DNA from: B30-G6 sp963701385
GTDB taxonomy: Bacteria > Desulfobacterota > Desulfobacteria > Desulfobacterales > B30-G6
Assembly: GCA_963701385.1 (NCBI GenBank)
Contig: CAVOZW010000014.1
Coordinates: 62,001-126,000 of the forward strand
Reading direction: 5' to 3'
Length of the DNA: 64,000 nucleotides
Shown here in pieces: positions 25,535 through 34,214 of the stretch (the stretch's first letter is position 1; each line of letters begins with the position of its first letter). Both the position numbers and the translations under genes were made by a program. Below the pieces are notes generated by a model. It saw nothing but the letters and a program-made list of their open reading frames with translations. It was not told the DNA's origin and did not search any database.

Positions 25535-25684
25535 CTGATTTCTCCTGAAAAATGTGTTGTAAACAAGTACTTATGAAAGAATTCTGCACTAATATAGTGA
25601 GTGTTTTTAACTTGTCAAGAGAGTGAAATCCAATCTAGGCGAATTCGCTTTAGTAAGGCCGATTTTATGCCCTAAATGTTCGGG

Positions 25685-26224
25685 CTAGGTGTTTTCAAGC
25701 TCGTCGATGGGCTCGCGCCACCGGATATAGAAACTGAGAACCGCCGATAGGCCGTCAATTCGCAACGGGTGGAGAATTTCGTGGGTCAGTTCGTGAACCC
25801 GTGACTCTTCAATCAGTCTTTCTTCGGGTTTTGCATTGAAGTTCTGCAGAAATTTGCTGAACCGAACGATGTGAATGAGCTCATGGGTGAGGATATACAG
25901 CGTAAAGGGGAAAAGTTCCAGTTGCCGATATTTGGCAATAGCCCCAAGGATTTCATGATCCTGAAGACAGATCTTGTAATAATCATATGACGAGGACCCC
26001 AACGAAGCCTCGTTGAGCCGGCCTTCATATCGGACAATCTGGGCGAATGGGCCTTGAACGATTTCATCCGATGAAAGATCGATGTGGGTCTTGACATCAA
26101 ATTTGGGTCGGAGCCATTCAGAAGCAGACATTTTATAGTATCCGCTGACAAGCTCTTCCGCCATGGCAACCGACTCGTTGACCACGTGGATATGGGTTTT
26201 TGAAAATATCGGTTTCTTTTTCAA
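25685..26224 (-). CDS. Putative metalloprotease-like protein with HExxH motifs
   Basis: 179 residues, no signal peptide or clear membrane helix. It has HELIH (114-118, in a hydrophobic helix FTLYILTHELIHIVRF) and a second HELTH (144-148) preceded by EESRV. The first motif has the look of a zinc-peptidase helix, and the Glu pair at 139-140 could provide the third ligand as in gluzincin-type enzymes. The start is TTG 26224, supported by GAGGG seven bases upstream. I do not recognise a named family. Catalysis is inferred, not shown. Confidence 0.65.
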   Translation of the reverse strand: MKKKPIFSKTHIHVVNESVAMAEELVSGYYKMSASEWLRPKFDVKTHIDLSSDEIVQGPFAQIVRYEGRLNEASLGSSSYDYYKICLQDHEILGAIAKYRQLELFPFTLYILTHELIHIVRFSKFLQNFNAKPEERLIEESRVHELTHEILHPLRIDGLSAVLSFYIRWREPIDELENT

Positions 26225-26418
26225 TTATTGCCCTCAGGCATTTTCCGACCGCGAAGACACCACGTGTGTCAGCGCGTGGTGATTCACTGCACGTCAATTA
26301 GGTGAAACCCGACAGTTATGTCGCTTGGAATAGGCAATACTAGCACGGCAACGTCATTGTATCAACACGATCCTGCAACGCACCTGTCAAAAAAAAAGGC
26401 AAGACCCGTTAAAAAGTA

Positions 26419-26448
26419 TGGACACGGCCACTACAGAACTGTTATAAG
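26419..26448 (+). promoter_or_regulatory. Probable sigma-70-type promoter for the 32-codon gene
   Basis: TGGACA-N18-TATAAG, each hexamer one mismatch from consensus, lying 44 bases upstream of the small basic gene at 26493 and followed by AT-rich DNA. Confidence 0.5.
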
Positions 26449-26492
26449 ATAAAATTACATTCATAAAATCTGTTAAGACTGGGGGTGATCAA

Positions 26493-26591
26493 TTGGGCAG
26501 TGTTATCAAAAAACGTCGCAAGAAAATGCGCAAGCACAAGCATCGAAAGCTTTTGGCAAAGACGCGTCATCAGCGAAGGAAGGGCAAATAA
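26493..26591 (+). CDS. AURKAIP1/COX24-domain small basic protein
   Basis: 32-residue, extremely basic protein: GSVIKKRRKKMRKHKHRK, then LLAKTRHQRRKGK. This matches the tiny bacterial proteins with the AURKAIP1/COX24 domain, related to mitochondrial ribosomal protein mS38, which likely bind the small ribosomal subunit. The start is TTG at 26493, with GGGGGTGA a few bases upstream. It has its own promoter-like sequence and a strong terminator after it. The family match rests on the pattern of Lys/Arg and the VIKKRRKKM core. Confidence 0.82.
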   Translation: MGSVIKKRRKKMRKHKHRKLLAKTRHQRRKGK

Positions 26592-26617
26592 GGACGTAAG
26601 CTTTCGGCTTTAAAATA

Positions 26618-26653
26618 AAAAGCACCGGTACCTGTTGTGGCCCCGGTGCTTTT
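26618..26653 (+). terminator. Bidirectional terminator
   Basis: AAAAGCACCGG / CCGGTGCTTTT, 11-bp stem with a 14-base loop and A/T tails. It lies between the small basic gene and the convergent hflC. Confidence 0.85.
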
Positions 26654-26678
26654 CTATTTCTATCATCGTGCTGCTGTT

Positions 26679-27620
26679 CTACCGGATATCTGAATATCCT
26701 TTGAGATATTTGAAGAATTCTGAATCCGTCGAAAGAATGAGTTCACTTTCTTTGTCCAGGGCCTCGCCGTAAAGTTCGAGTGTTTTGCTAAACGAGTAGA
26801 ATTCAGGATCACGCCCAAAGGCTTCCGCAAATATTCGGGTGGACTCTGCATCCGCCTTGCCCTTGATTTCCTGGGCTGTTTTATAGGCTTCGGAGGTGAT
26901 CCTTTTCAGATCCCTTTCCTTTTCACCCAGTATTTTCCTGGCCTCTCCTTTTCCTTCTGAGCGGAATTTTTCGGCGATCTGTTTACGCTCGGCGATCATC
27001 CGGCCGTAAACCGAATCCCTGACCTGTTCCACATAATTGATACGTTTGATTTTGACATCCACCAGCTCGATGCCGAAGGGTATCAATTTGGTTTGGGCCT
27101 GGGTCAGGATGCCTTTGGTGATATTCGCCCTGCCGACATCAACGTAATATGTGGTTTTCTGTGTGCGCTCGTCCAGGCCGATTTCAATGGTATCCATTTC
27201 ACGGTTGGTGTTTCGAACCGTCTCGATAAGGCTGTGGGAGGTGATAAAGTTCCTGACGGCCGGATCGATGATGTCATTGAGTTTTCCGAGGGCGTTGAAA
27301 CGGTTGTTGACGGTCTGAAAAAAGGCGACCGGCTCAACGATCTTCCATCTGGCAAAGGCATCAACCCAGATAAAGGTTTTGTCGCGGGTGGGAATCTGAC
27401 CGGGGTCGCCATCCCATGCCAGAAGATTTTTGGGAAAGAAGTTGGCCTTTTGTAAAAATGGCAGCTTGAATTTCAGCCCGGGATTCAACTTTGGACTACC
27501 GACGATCCTTCCGAATTGTGTAATGATAACCTGTTCGGTTTCATCCACAATATAAGCGCCATTGTAAACGAGCATCACGATGACTGCCGCAATAATTATG
27601 AGAATACCTTTTGATTTCAT
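26679..27620 (-). CDS. hflC: HflC, SPFH-domain regulator of FtsH
   Basis: Inner-membrane protein with one N-terminal helix (ILIIIAAVIVMLVYNGAYIV) and a periplasmic SPFH/band-7 domain: EQVIITQFGRIVG and NPGLKFKLPFLQKANFFPKN. Coiled-coil part with ERKQIAEKFRSEGKGEARKI. 313 residues. With HflK it forms the cage around FtsH that limits membrane-protein proteolysis. It overlaps the hflK stop by four bases (ATGA). Confidence 0.95.
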   Translation of the reverse strand: MKSKGILIIIAAVIVMLVYNGAYIVDETEQVIITQFGRIVGSPKLNPGLKFKLPFLQKANFFPKNLLAWDGDPGQIPTRDKTFIWVDAFARWKIVEPVAFFQTVNNRFNALGKLNDIIDPAVRNFITSHSLIETVRNTNREMDTIEIGLDERTQKTTYYVDVGRANITKGILTQAQTKLIPFGIELVDVKIKRINYVEQVRDSVYGRMIAERKQIAEKFRSEGKGEARKILGEKERDLKRITSEAYKTAQEIKGKADAESTRIFAEAFGRDPEFYSFSKTLELYGEALDKESELILSTDSEFFKYLKGYSDIR

Positions 27621-28648
27621 TTGGGAACACCTTCTTGTGAGCCGAGATTAAGTAGGGGCAGTAAATTCTTCTGATCCGAATCGATAATGTATTTTTTGCC
27701 GAGCTTGGGGAATAAATCTTTCATGGTCTCGAGGTAGATCCTTCGTTTGGTCACATCCTTGGCTTTGGCATATTCGTTGTAGAAGGCAATAAACCTGGTG
27801 GAGTCTCCCTGGGCCCGGTTGATTCTGTCCAGGGCATACCCTTCAGCCGCCTTGATGGTGCGGTCCGCCTCCCCCCTTGCTGCGGGTATGGCCTTGTTGT
27901 AATCCTCCTTGGCCTGGTAGATGGTCTGCTCCTTCTCCTGAGTGGCCTGGTTGACCTCGTTAAAGGAAGGTTGGACCGGCCCGGGGACATTGGTCTTCTT
28001 CATCTCTATGGTCACGATGTCGACACCTGAATTGGCATCGTCCATTTCTTTTTGAAGCACCCTTTTGGCTTCAACGGCGATTTCGTCGCGCTTGCTGATG
28101 ACCTCGTTGATGCTTCTATCCCCCACAACCAGTCTCATGGCGGCCTCCGACATGTCGATCAACAGGTTTCGGGGTTCCTTGACCTTGAAGAGATAATCGA
28201 AGGGGTTTTTAATCCGGTATTGAACGATCCAGGGAACCAGACCGACATTCAGATCCCCGGTGAGCATCAGGGCGACGTTCATGCTTTCACTGTCGGAAAC
28301 GAAGCGCGAGTTCTGAATCCCGCTGGTGCTGACGACCCCAAACTCTTCGGTGTTCACGCGCTTGACATTGACTTTGGTGACCTTTTCGATGCCGGCCGGC
28401 AACTTGAAATTCAGGCCCGGATTTTCGGTACGCACGAATTTGCCGAAACGCTGGATGACCCCGACCTCATCCTGTTTCACCGTGAAGAACACAGAAGATC
28501 CAAAAAACAATACCGCGAGAATCAGAATCAACAAGAAGCCTCCCGGGAGCTTGAACTTCTTGAACTGCTTAAAGAGTTCGTCGACTTGCGGTGGAATACC
28601 CCTGCCGTCCTGTTGCTGTTCTTTCAATTTTTCCCAATCCCAATTCAT
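27617..28648 (-). CDS. hflK: HflK, SPFH-domain regulator of FtsH
   Basis: Partner of HflC, 343 residues. The ATG at 28648 gives the standard start MNWDWEKLKEQQQDGRG and a helix at about residues 33-53 (GGFLLILILAVLFFGSSVFF). SPFH domain with DEVGVIQRFGKFVRTENPGL and a coiled-coil region with QAKEDYNKAIPAARGEADR. The cytoplasmic N terminus has a QQQDGRG linker rather than the long Gly-rich one of E. coli. AAGG lies upstream of the ATG. Confidence 0.95.
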   Translation of the reverse strand: MNWDWEKLKEQQQDGRGIPPQVDELFKQFKKFKLPGGFLLILILAVLFFGSSVFFTVKQDEVGVIQRFGKFVRTENPGLNFKLPAGIEKVTKVNVKRVNTEEFGVVSTSGIQNSRFVSDSESMNVALMLTGDLNVGLVPWIVQYRIKNPFDYLFKVKEPRNLLIDMSEAAMRLVVGDRSINEVISKRDEIAVEAKRVLQKEMDDANSGVDIVTIEMKKTNVPGPVQPSFNEVNQATQEKEQTIYQAKEDYNKAIPAARGEADRTIKAAEGYALDRINRAQGDSTRFIAFYNEYAKAKDVTKRRIYLETMKDLFPKLGKKYIIDSDQKNLLPLLNLGSQEGVPK

Positions 28649-28926
28649 GATAAGTACCTTGTATAGGGTGATCGTTGGTTGTAAAATGCTTGTTCCTGGG
28701 GACGAATACGACTCTTGACCTAACGTTTTAATATAAAGTCCCCCGGTCTCCAAGTCAAGAAAAAAGGGAAAAAACATCGGGTGCCAAAAGAGATGCGAGG
28801 CATCATTTGCTGGTGCTCATTGGAAACAGGTTCATTTGTAAACATGACGGTTGCATGCTTCGGTTTGGCATCCTGACGGCGAGGGTAATTTTTTTTGCCG
28901 TCTTGCAGGCTGAGAAAAAATCGGAT

Positions 28927-29259
28927 ATGAATCGACACATGGCAAATCCAGGCAAAGGTAAACGATCGTTCGTTCAATTGGGCAGCGTGATCCGGGACAT
29001 GCTCAAGCATCACCGGCTGGGAACGGACACATCCCTGATACGGGTTTGGGATATCTGGGAAGAAGCCGTGGGCGAAGTAATTGCGGCAAATACACGTCCG
29101 GCTGCCTTCAAGGAAAATTTGCTGATCGTGAATGCAACCAGTTCCAGCTGGCTGCAGCAACTCAGATTCTTGAAGCCGGAGATCATCCAAAAAATCAACC
29201 ATGCCCTGGGGGATGTCCCGGTGAAGGATATCAAATTTAAAATCGGTCCGGTGGAATGA
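28927..29259 (+). CDS. dciA: DciA-like DUF721 protein
   Basis: 110 residues. DUF721 core: GSVIRDMLKHHRLGTDTSLI, VWDIWEEAVGEVIAANTRP and LLIVNATSSSWLQQLRFLKP. DciA is the ancestral loader of the replicative helicase DnaB in bacteria lacking DnaC/DnaI. The start is uncertain: ATG 28927 or 28939; the ribosome site is weak. It is divergent from hflK and overlaps the following methyltransferase gene as ATGA. Confidence 0.85.
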   Translation: MNRHMANPGKGKRSFVQLGSVIRDMLKHHRLGTDTSLIRVWDIWEEAVGEVIAANTRPAAFKENLLIVNATSSSWLQQLRFLKPEIIQKINHALGDVPVKDIKFKIGPVE

Positions 29260-29999
29260 TGCCCAACAGACTCACCCGGGATACCTTTTTCAACGGCAAA
29301 GTGACGATCAAGCAGGAACGGGCGGGATATCGATTTTCCATTGATGCCGTTATCCTGGCGCATAGGGTTCGGCCGAAGCCGGGTGCGCGGGTTGTGGATC
29401 TGGGAACCGGCTGCGGCATCGTGCCCTTGATTGTTGCGTATCGCCACCCTGGGATCCAAATTTTCGGATTAGAGGTCCAGAAAGCGCTGGCAGACATCGC
29501 GGCCGTCAATGTCAGGGACAATGGCATGCAAGACACGGTCCGGATTGTTCATCGGGATATGCAGACCATCCAGCCCGCCATGTTCCAGGGGCCAGTCGAT
29601 ATCGTGGTCAGCAATCCACCTTTTCACAAGGCTGCGTCCGGAAGGATCAACCCGAACCAGCAGCGTGCCGTGGCAAGGCATGAAATCAGGGTTACCCTTT
29701 TTAATGTCGTAAAGTGTGCCAGTGACATTTTACAGCGGGCGGGGTTATTTGTGCTTGTTTATCCATCCGAGCGCCTACCCGAACTGATCCAGAATATGGG
29801 ATCTTGCGGGCTTGAACCCAAACATGTCCGCTTTATCCATTCCAGGACGGACAGCGAATCAAGACTCATGCTGATGGAGGGTATCAAACAGGGCCGGCCG
29901 GGGCTGAAAGTGGGTCCGCCCATCATTATTTACAATGAAAAGGGTACCTATACGGAAGAGGTAGAAGCCATGTTCCTTCCAACTTTGATGGCGTCGTAA
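29256..29999 (+). CDS. TrmN6-like N6-adenine methyltransferase
   Basis: 247-residue class I SAM-dependent methyltransferase. The SAM motif VVDLGTGCGIVPL (about 47-59) and catalytic SNPPF (Asn120 to Phe123) place it with TrmN6/YfiC enzymes that methylate A37 of tRNA-Val. The N-terminal TFFNGKVTIKQERAGYRFSI fits that group. The final codons, ATG GCG TCG TAA, come from the terminal inverted repeat of the element at 29985-30149, so the C terminus may have been altered by insertion. Confidence 0.87.
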   Translation: MMPNRLTRDTFFNGKVTIKQERAGYRFSIDAVILAHRVRPKPGARVVDLGTGCGIVPLIVAYRHPGIQIFGLEVQKALADIAAVNVRDNGMQDTVRIVHRDMQTIQPAMFQGPVDIVVSNPPFHKAASGRINPNQQRAVARHEIRVTLFNVVKCASDILQRAGLFVLVYPSERLPELIQNMGSCGLEPKHVRFIHSRTDSESRLMLMEGIKQGRPGLKVGPPIIIYNEKGTYTEEVEAMFLPTLMAS

Positions 30000-30149
30000 A
30001 AAGTCCCATCTACTGCGTTGTAGTATTTTTTCAGACACTCGGCATACTACATGTATAGCCTCGTTCCTGAAAAAACACTACGCCTTGTATATGAACCTTT
30101 TTACTTAGCCATCCATAGTTGAATCCGTTACTTTTTACGAGACCATCAA
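29985..30149. mobile_element. MITE-like inverted-repeat element carrying the upstream gene's stop codon
   Basis: Ends are TTGATGGCGTCGTAAAAAGT and, as complement, TTGATGGTCTCGTAAAAAGT (18 of 20 identical). A second inner pair of arms (GCGTTGTAGTATTTTTTCAG / CTGAAAAAACACTACGCC) makes the whole 165 bases fold on itself. No open frame inside. It has the features of a non-autonomous element; no transposase is in the window. The left end supplies the TAA stop of the methyltransferase gene. Confidence 0.75.
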
Positions 30150-30275
30150 CTTTAGGTAGGCAACTTTAACTGAGCCATTTTTCCCGCTAGAGGCCAAGAA
30201 TAAAACCGTTTCTGCGATTTTATTGATATTGACATCTCAGGCGTATCAATTGTAGGGAAAAAAAATTACATGTCC

Positions 30276-30365
30276 CGAAGGGTGTCCGAGCGGCTTAAGG
30301 AGCCGGTCTCGAAAACCGGTGAACGCGCAAGCGTTCCGTGGGTTCAAATCCCACCCCTTCGGCCA
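30276..30365 (+). tRNA. tRNA-Ser(CGA)
   Basis: Acceptor CGAAGGG / CCCTTCG, D arm, anticodon stem CCGGT / ACCGG with loop CTCGAAA (anticodon CGA, reads UCG), long variable arm GAACGC-GCAA-GCGTTC as expected for a class II tRNA, T arm GTGGG-TTCAAAT-CCCAC, discriminator G and encoded CCA. All stems pair. Confidence 0.97.
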
Positions 30366-30395
30366 TCCCAGATCACAGAATCATCCTGTCAGGCA

Positions 30396-32024
30396 TTATC
30401 CTAATATGGATTTAAGATCCTCGTCTGCCGATGAAATCGGTTTGATGTCAAAAGCGGCCACCAGGGTATTCAGCACATTGGGTGTCAAGAAAGCCGGCAG
30501 GGAGGGCCCCAAAAAGATGCCTTTGATGCCCAGGTGAAGCAGTGCCAGCAAGACGCAAACCGCCTTTTGCTCATACCAGGAAATGATCATCGACAATGGC
30601 AGTTCATTGATCCCCACATTGAATGCTTTTGCCAGTGCTGTAGCGATCTGAACGGCCGAGTAGGCATCGTTACACTGGCCGGCATCCAGGAGACGTGGTA
30701 TGCCGCCGATATCACCAAAATTTTTATCGAAGAAACGGTATTTGCCGCATGCCAAGGTCAAAATGATGCAGTCTTGGGGAACTTTTTCTGCGAACTCGGT
30801 ATAGTAATTGCGTCCCGGTTTGGCGCCGTCGCAACCGGCCACCAGAAAGAAATGTCTGATATCGCCGGCTTTCACCGCTTCAATGACCTTGTCTGCCACG
30901 CCGAGAACGGCATTTCGAGCAAAACCGACCGTTACTTCCTGATCCACATGATCTTTCGTAAAACCTGGCATTTCTAAAGCTCTATCGATGACAGGCTTAA
31001 AATTGAGATTCGAAATGTGGGGGACTCCGGGCCATCCGACCATGCCGCTGGTAAATATATTTTCCTTGTATTCATTTTTGGGTCGCTGGATACAATTGGA
31101 GGTCATCAGAATGGCCCCTGGGAATTCGGCGAACTCTTTGATCTGTTTTTGCCAAGCGGTTCCGAATTGACCATAGAAATGCGGATATTCCTTCAACTTG
31201 GGATATCCATGGGTTGCGAGCATTTCTCCATGCGTGTAAACGGTAATCCCTTTGCCTTGCGTTTGATAGAGCAGTGCTTCAAGATCTTTAAGATCATGGC
31301 CTGAAACAAGGATGGCTTTGCCTTTCTTGTACCCTAACGGAACCTTTGTCGGTACCGGGTGCCCATACGCGCCGGTGTTCCCGGCATCGAGAAGTTCCAT
31401 GGCCCTTACGGCGGCCTTTCCGCACAAAAGCGCCATGCCAACCCATTCGTCGAGGGCCAAATCGTCTCTCTGAATGGCTGCCAAGCCTTCGTGGATATAT
31501 GCATAGACGCTATCGTCTTCTTGCCCTAAGATCTGGGCGTGTTCCGCATAAGCACTGACCCCTTTTATGCCGAAAAGGACCGTATGCTTTAACGATAAAA
31601 TATCCGGGTTGGCAGCGGGATAGGATTTCAATCCCACATCCGCCCCTTGCTTGATCAAAGCTTCCAGGGAGGCTTGGGGTTGAAAGCTGGCTGCCGCACC
31701 CGGATAAACCAAGGAGCCTCCGGCAGCCTTGACCCGTGTTTTTAGCGCTTCGCGCCTGATGGCAGCCTCCTTGATCAGATCAACGAAGCGTTCAGGATCA
31801 AAACCTACGTTTGTCAAGGTTGAAAATGCCGCTTTTACGGTAAAGACATTCGTCTCCGTGTCTGAAATGTCGAATTTTCGTCCTTCCACAGCAACCTGGG
31901 CTAGCCCCATGAGGGAATAAAGAAGCAAGTCCTGCAATGCCGCGATTTCAGGCTGTTTTCCACAAACTCCTTGTATGGTGCAGCCGGTGCCTTTTGCGGT
32001 TTGTTCACACTGGTAACAAAACAT
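30396..32024 (-). CDS. hcp: Hydroxylamine reductase (hybrid cluster protein)
   Basis: 542-residue Hcp with the class I N-terminal cluster ligands C-x2-C-x8-C-x5-C (Cys3, Cys6, Cys15, Cys21 in MFCYQCEQTAKGTGCTIQGVC). Hybrid-cluster motifs are present (MTSNCIQRP, LVAGCDGAKPGRNYYTEF, LTLACGKYRF, DAGQCNDAYSAVQI). It reduces hydroxylamine in vitro and is linked to nitric-oxide and nitrosative stress in anaerobes. Strong AAGGAGG site. The long AT-rich upstream region shows a TTCGA-N5-TCGAA inverted repeat at about 32050-32064, possibly an operator. No hcr reductase gene adjacent. Confidence 0.96.
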   Translation of the reverse strand: MFCYQCEQTAKGTGCTIQGVCGKQPEIAALQDLLLYSLMGLAQVAVEGRKFDISDTETNVFTVKAAFSTLTNVGFDPERFVDLIKEAAIRREALKTRVKAAGGSLVYPGAAASFQPQASLEALIKQGADVGLKSYPAANPDILSLKHTVLFGIKGVSAYAEHAQILGQEDDSVYAYIHEGLAAIQRDDLALDEWVGMALLCGKAAVRAMELLDAGNTGAYGHPVPTKVPLGYKKGKAILVSGHDLKDLEALLYQTQGKGITVYTHGEMLATHGYPKLKEYPHFYGQFGTAWQKQIKEFAEFPGAILMTSNCIQRPKNEYKENIFTSGMVGWPGVPHISNLNFKPVIDRALEMPGFTKDHVDQEVTVGFARNAVLGVADKVIEAVKAGDIRHFFLVAGCDGAKPGRNYYTEFAEKVPQDCIILTLACGKYRFFDKNFGDIGGIPRLLDAGQCNDAYSAVQIATALAKAFNVGINELPLSMIISWYEQKAVCVLLALLHLGIKGIFLGPSLPAFLTPNVLNTLVAAFDIKPISSADEDLKSILG

Positions 32025-32167
32025 GATGAACCTCCTTGGAAGTGGTTTTCGTTCGAGATTATCGAAAGGTGCTATAATTTGAGACGCAGCCAGAACGCGC
32101 CAGCGTTCGATAATGATGTCTCGTCAAAGCAGATGGGAATCAAGTGGCGGTATAAGAAATATAAATC

Positions 32168-32222
32168 TTCTCCCAATCAGTTGGGAGAAAGGGTTCCAGG
32201 ATCCAAGGATTCAAGGATCCAA
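32168..32222 (+). repeat. Hairpin repeat, copy A
   Basis: Nine-bp stem TTCTCCCAA / TTGGGAGAA with loop TCAG, then AGGGTTCC and a run of GGATCCAAGG / GGATTCAAGG-like repeats. The hairpin plus GGGTT and the ATCC-AAGGATT part recur on the other strand at 46061-46135. Confidence 0.55.
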
Positions 32223-32490
32223 GTGTTTGCTTTCCAGAGATTTTATCAACGCTTTCAGCATTCTCTCAACATCCCCAATCTCCCTTCTTACTAATAAAGC
32301 CGTTAATATTTAGGTACGATCAGTTGTAAACATTTAAGATTCTTCTCTCAATCCCCGATTTCCTCTCTCAATTCCTGAAATCTTTCTTTTTGCACATAAC
32401 ACAAGTCACCAGATATATATGCAAACAAAGCCTATACGATTTCTGCCAAACGTTTAACTCTTTATAATTTTTGAGCATATCACTCGAATC

Positions 32491-32519
32491 CTGGACCCCT
32501 GGACCCCTGGACCCCTGGA
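32491..32519 (+). repeat. 8-bp tandem repeat
   Basis: Three exact copies of CTGGACCC followed by CTGGA. Non-coding, between hcp and the YitT gene. Confidence 0.8.
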
Positions 32520-32533
32520 ATCCTTCCTTCTTT

Positions 32534-32551
32534 TAGATCAACTCTTTTGGA
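32534..32551 (+). repeat. 18-base dispersed repeat, copy 1
   Basis: TAGATCAACTCTTTTGGA, identical to 55406-55423 in the bactofilin/phosphatase gap. Both lie in non-coding DNA in the same orientation. Confidence 0.6.
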
Positions 32552-32761
32552 GATGATCCAGAATTATTTTTTTCAAGGGTAGCGACGTTTTCCCACCAAA
32601 GCCTCCTGCGCCAAGAACATTGAAAACGAGCGGAGGGCCACATGATTCGTTATCATGAAAAAGCAATTAACGCAATATTGGCTAATACGGTTATCTATGA
32701 AGCTCAAGCTAATCTGTTGAAGGACCAGCGGATATTCGGTTTGAATCGGGCAACGCGTTTG

Positions 32762-33640
32762 TTACCAGTGCGGTTGGTTCCCGATTCTGTATCCCATCAC
32801 CTCGAGCGTATCCTGGACAACCAAGAAGGCCCTGGCGTCGATAATCTGTACGATGCGTTTGATTCGGTGAAGTTCGCGCATGCTTACCACGGCATACAGG
32901 ATTCTTTGCTCCTTGCCGCTATAGCCACCCTGCCCATGGAGTTGCGTGACCCCCCGTTCCATCCGGTAGAGGATTTCTTCTGAAATTTTGGCCCACTGGT
33001 CCGATATGATGAGGACGGCCTTGCGCTTGCTGATTCCCGTGATGACAAGCTCCATCATGCGTGTGGTTATATAGATGTAGATAAAGGAATAGAGGGCGGT
33101 TTCAAGAGAAAACAAAAAGGTGGTTACGACGAGGATAACGGCGTTGATGGAAAGAAACGTTTTGCCAATCGAAATGGAAAATCGTTTCAGCAGAATTACC
33201 GAGAGAATATCCAGACCACCGGCAGATCCGTGGGAACGAAGGGTCAATCCGCCCCCGATACCGGTGAGAACACCGGCAAAGAGTGCGGCCAGGATCCTGT
33301 CGTCCAAGACAATCCGCAAATGCACCCATTCGAGGGTAGCGGTCAAAGACAACATGCCGACAATACTGTAAATAAAGAACCGGCGACCCACAAAGGCCCA
33401 ACCAAAAGCGAAAAGAGGTATATTGAGCACCAAATAGAGGCTTGCCACCGGCAGAAACGGAAAAAGATAATGAAGCAAGAGCGCCGTGCCGGTGACACCG
33501 CCGCTCAAGAATTCATGGGGAATGACGATGCCATTGACGGCGATGGCGATGAGCACGTTGCCCATGCCGATCAAACCCAGATTGCGAAGCATATCGACGA
33601 TGATGTCGATTTTTCGCCTATGTGTGTCCTTGATTATCAC
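32762..33640 (-). CDS. YitT-family membrane protein
   Basis: 292 residues with five or so membrane helices in the first two-thirds, including FLSGGVTGTALLLHYLFPF and GGLTLRSHGSAGGLDILSVI, the hallmark Gly-rich segments of YitT proteins. It ends with a soluble DUF2179 domain (about residues 215-285: GVTQLHGQGGYSGKEQRIL). Function of the family is not settled; ion or small-molecule transport is guessed. The start is GTG 33640; no clear ribosome site is seen there or at the internal ATG (codon 17), so the N terminus is uncertain. Confidence 0.82.
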   Translation of the reverse strand: MIIKDTHRRKIDIIVDMLRNLGLIGMGNVLIAIAVNGIVIPHEFLSGGVTGTALLLHYLFPFLPVASLYLVLNIPLFAFGWAFVGRRFFIYSIVGMLSLTATLEWVHLRIVLDDRILAALFAGVLTGIGGGLTLRSHGSAGGLDILSVILLKRFSISIGKTFLSINAVILVVTTFLFSLETALYSFIYIYITTRMMELVITGISKRKAVLIISDQWAKISEEILYRMERGVTQLHGQGGYSGKEQRILYAVVSMRELHRIKRIVQIIDARAFLVVQDTLEVMGYRIGNQPHW

Positions 33641-34094
33641 TTGGGGAGCCAGGTCAACGATTCTTTAAGCATGATTATTTCCTATTGCCGACCAGGCAAC
33701 ATTAGGACGCGTGTGGTGATTGTCAAGACCGGTCGACCGAATATTGACATATTTATCGGTATATGGCAGTTTGACCCATGTTCCCGTTGGGATTGCCGAT
33801 TCTACCACATCTAAGGCGTCAGGTGCGAAGCCGCATCGTTTACGATAACCGCATCACACCTTTCTTGTGCCTGCGGCAACCTCGACAATCGCTCAAATTA
33901 GGTACTCAACTTTCGTGTTCGCTATCTTTCGAAATTTGATCTAGGCTTAATAAATTGTAATTATTAAATAAATTGGATGCCTGTAATTGATGGCCGGGTG
34001 TGGTGAAAAAAAATCTCAACATAGCCATTGATCAAACCGTTTAAAAGCTCTATAAAAACCGCGCCTGTGAAAGTTGATGACCTGCAAATAATAC
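33641..34094. other. Intergenic region before tRNA-Ser(GGA)
   Basis: 454 bases with no gene that I can support. The stretch 33945-33980 is very AT-rich (TTGTAATTATTAAATAAATT), as expected for promoter DNA for the downstream tRNA and dnaX. No tandem or inverted repeat of note. Confidence 0.5.
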
Positions 34095-34188
34095 GGAGAG
34101 ATGTCCGAGCTGGCTGAAGGAGCACGACTGGAAATCGTGTGTGCTGTTAATAGCGGCACCGAGGGTTCGAATCCCTCTCTCTCCGCCA
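34095..34188 (+). tRNA. tRNA-Ser(GGA)
   Basis: Acceptor GGAGAGA / TCTCTCC, anticodon stem CACGA / TCGTG with loop CTGGAAA (anticodon GGA, reads UCC and UCU), long variable arm (GTGCTGTTAATAGCGGCAC region), T arm GAGGG-TTCGAAT-CCCTC, discriminator G and encoded CCA. It lies 26 bases before dnaX, on the same strand. Confidence 0.97.
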
Positions 34189-34214
34189 TATAATATTCCA
34201 AAGGTTTCCTACCC

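Larger units (their letters stand above)
32025..32761. other. Repeat-rich intergenic region upstream of hcp
   Basis: 737 bases between hcp and the convergent end of the YitT gene's transcript. It holds the hcp promoter region (not resolved), a hairpin repeat at 32168-32222, an 8-bp tandem repeat at 32491-32519 and an 18-base sequence (32534-32551) repeated exactly at 55406-55423. I find no convincing gene. An ATG with a good GGAGGG site at 32642 opens only a short frame that runs into the antisense of the YitT gene. Confidence 0.6.

Noticed and set aside
32642..32983. ORF with a good GGAGGG ribosome site upstream of the YitT gene end
   Set aside because: Only the first 40 codons are outside the antisense of the YitT gene and nothing in them is recognisable; perhaps a decayed remnant.
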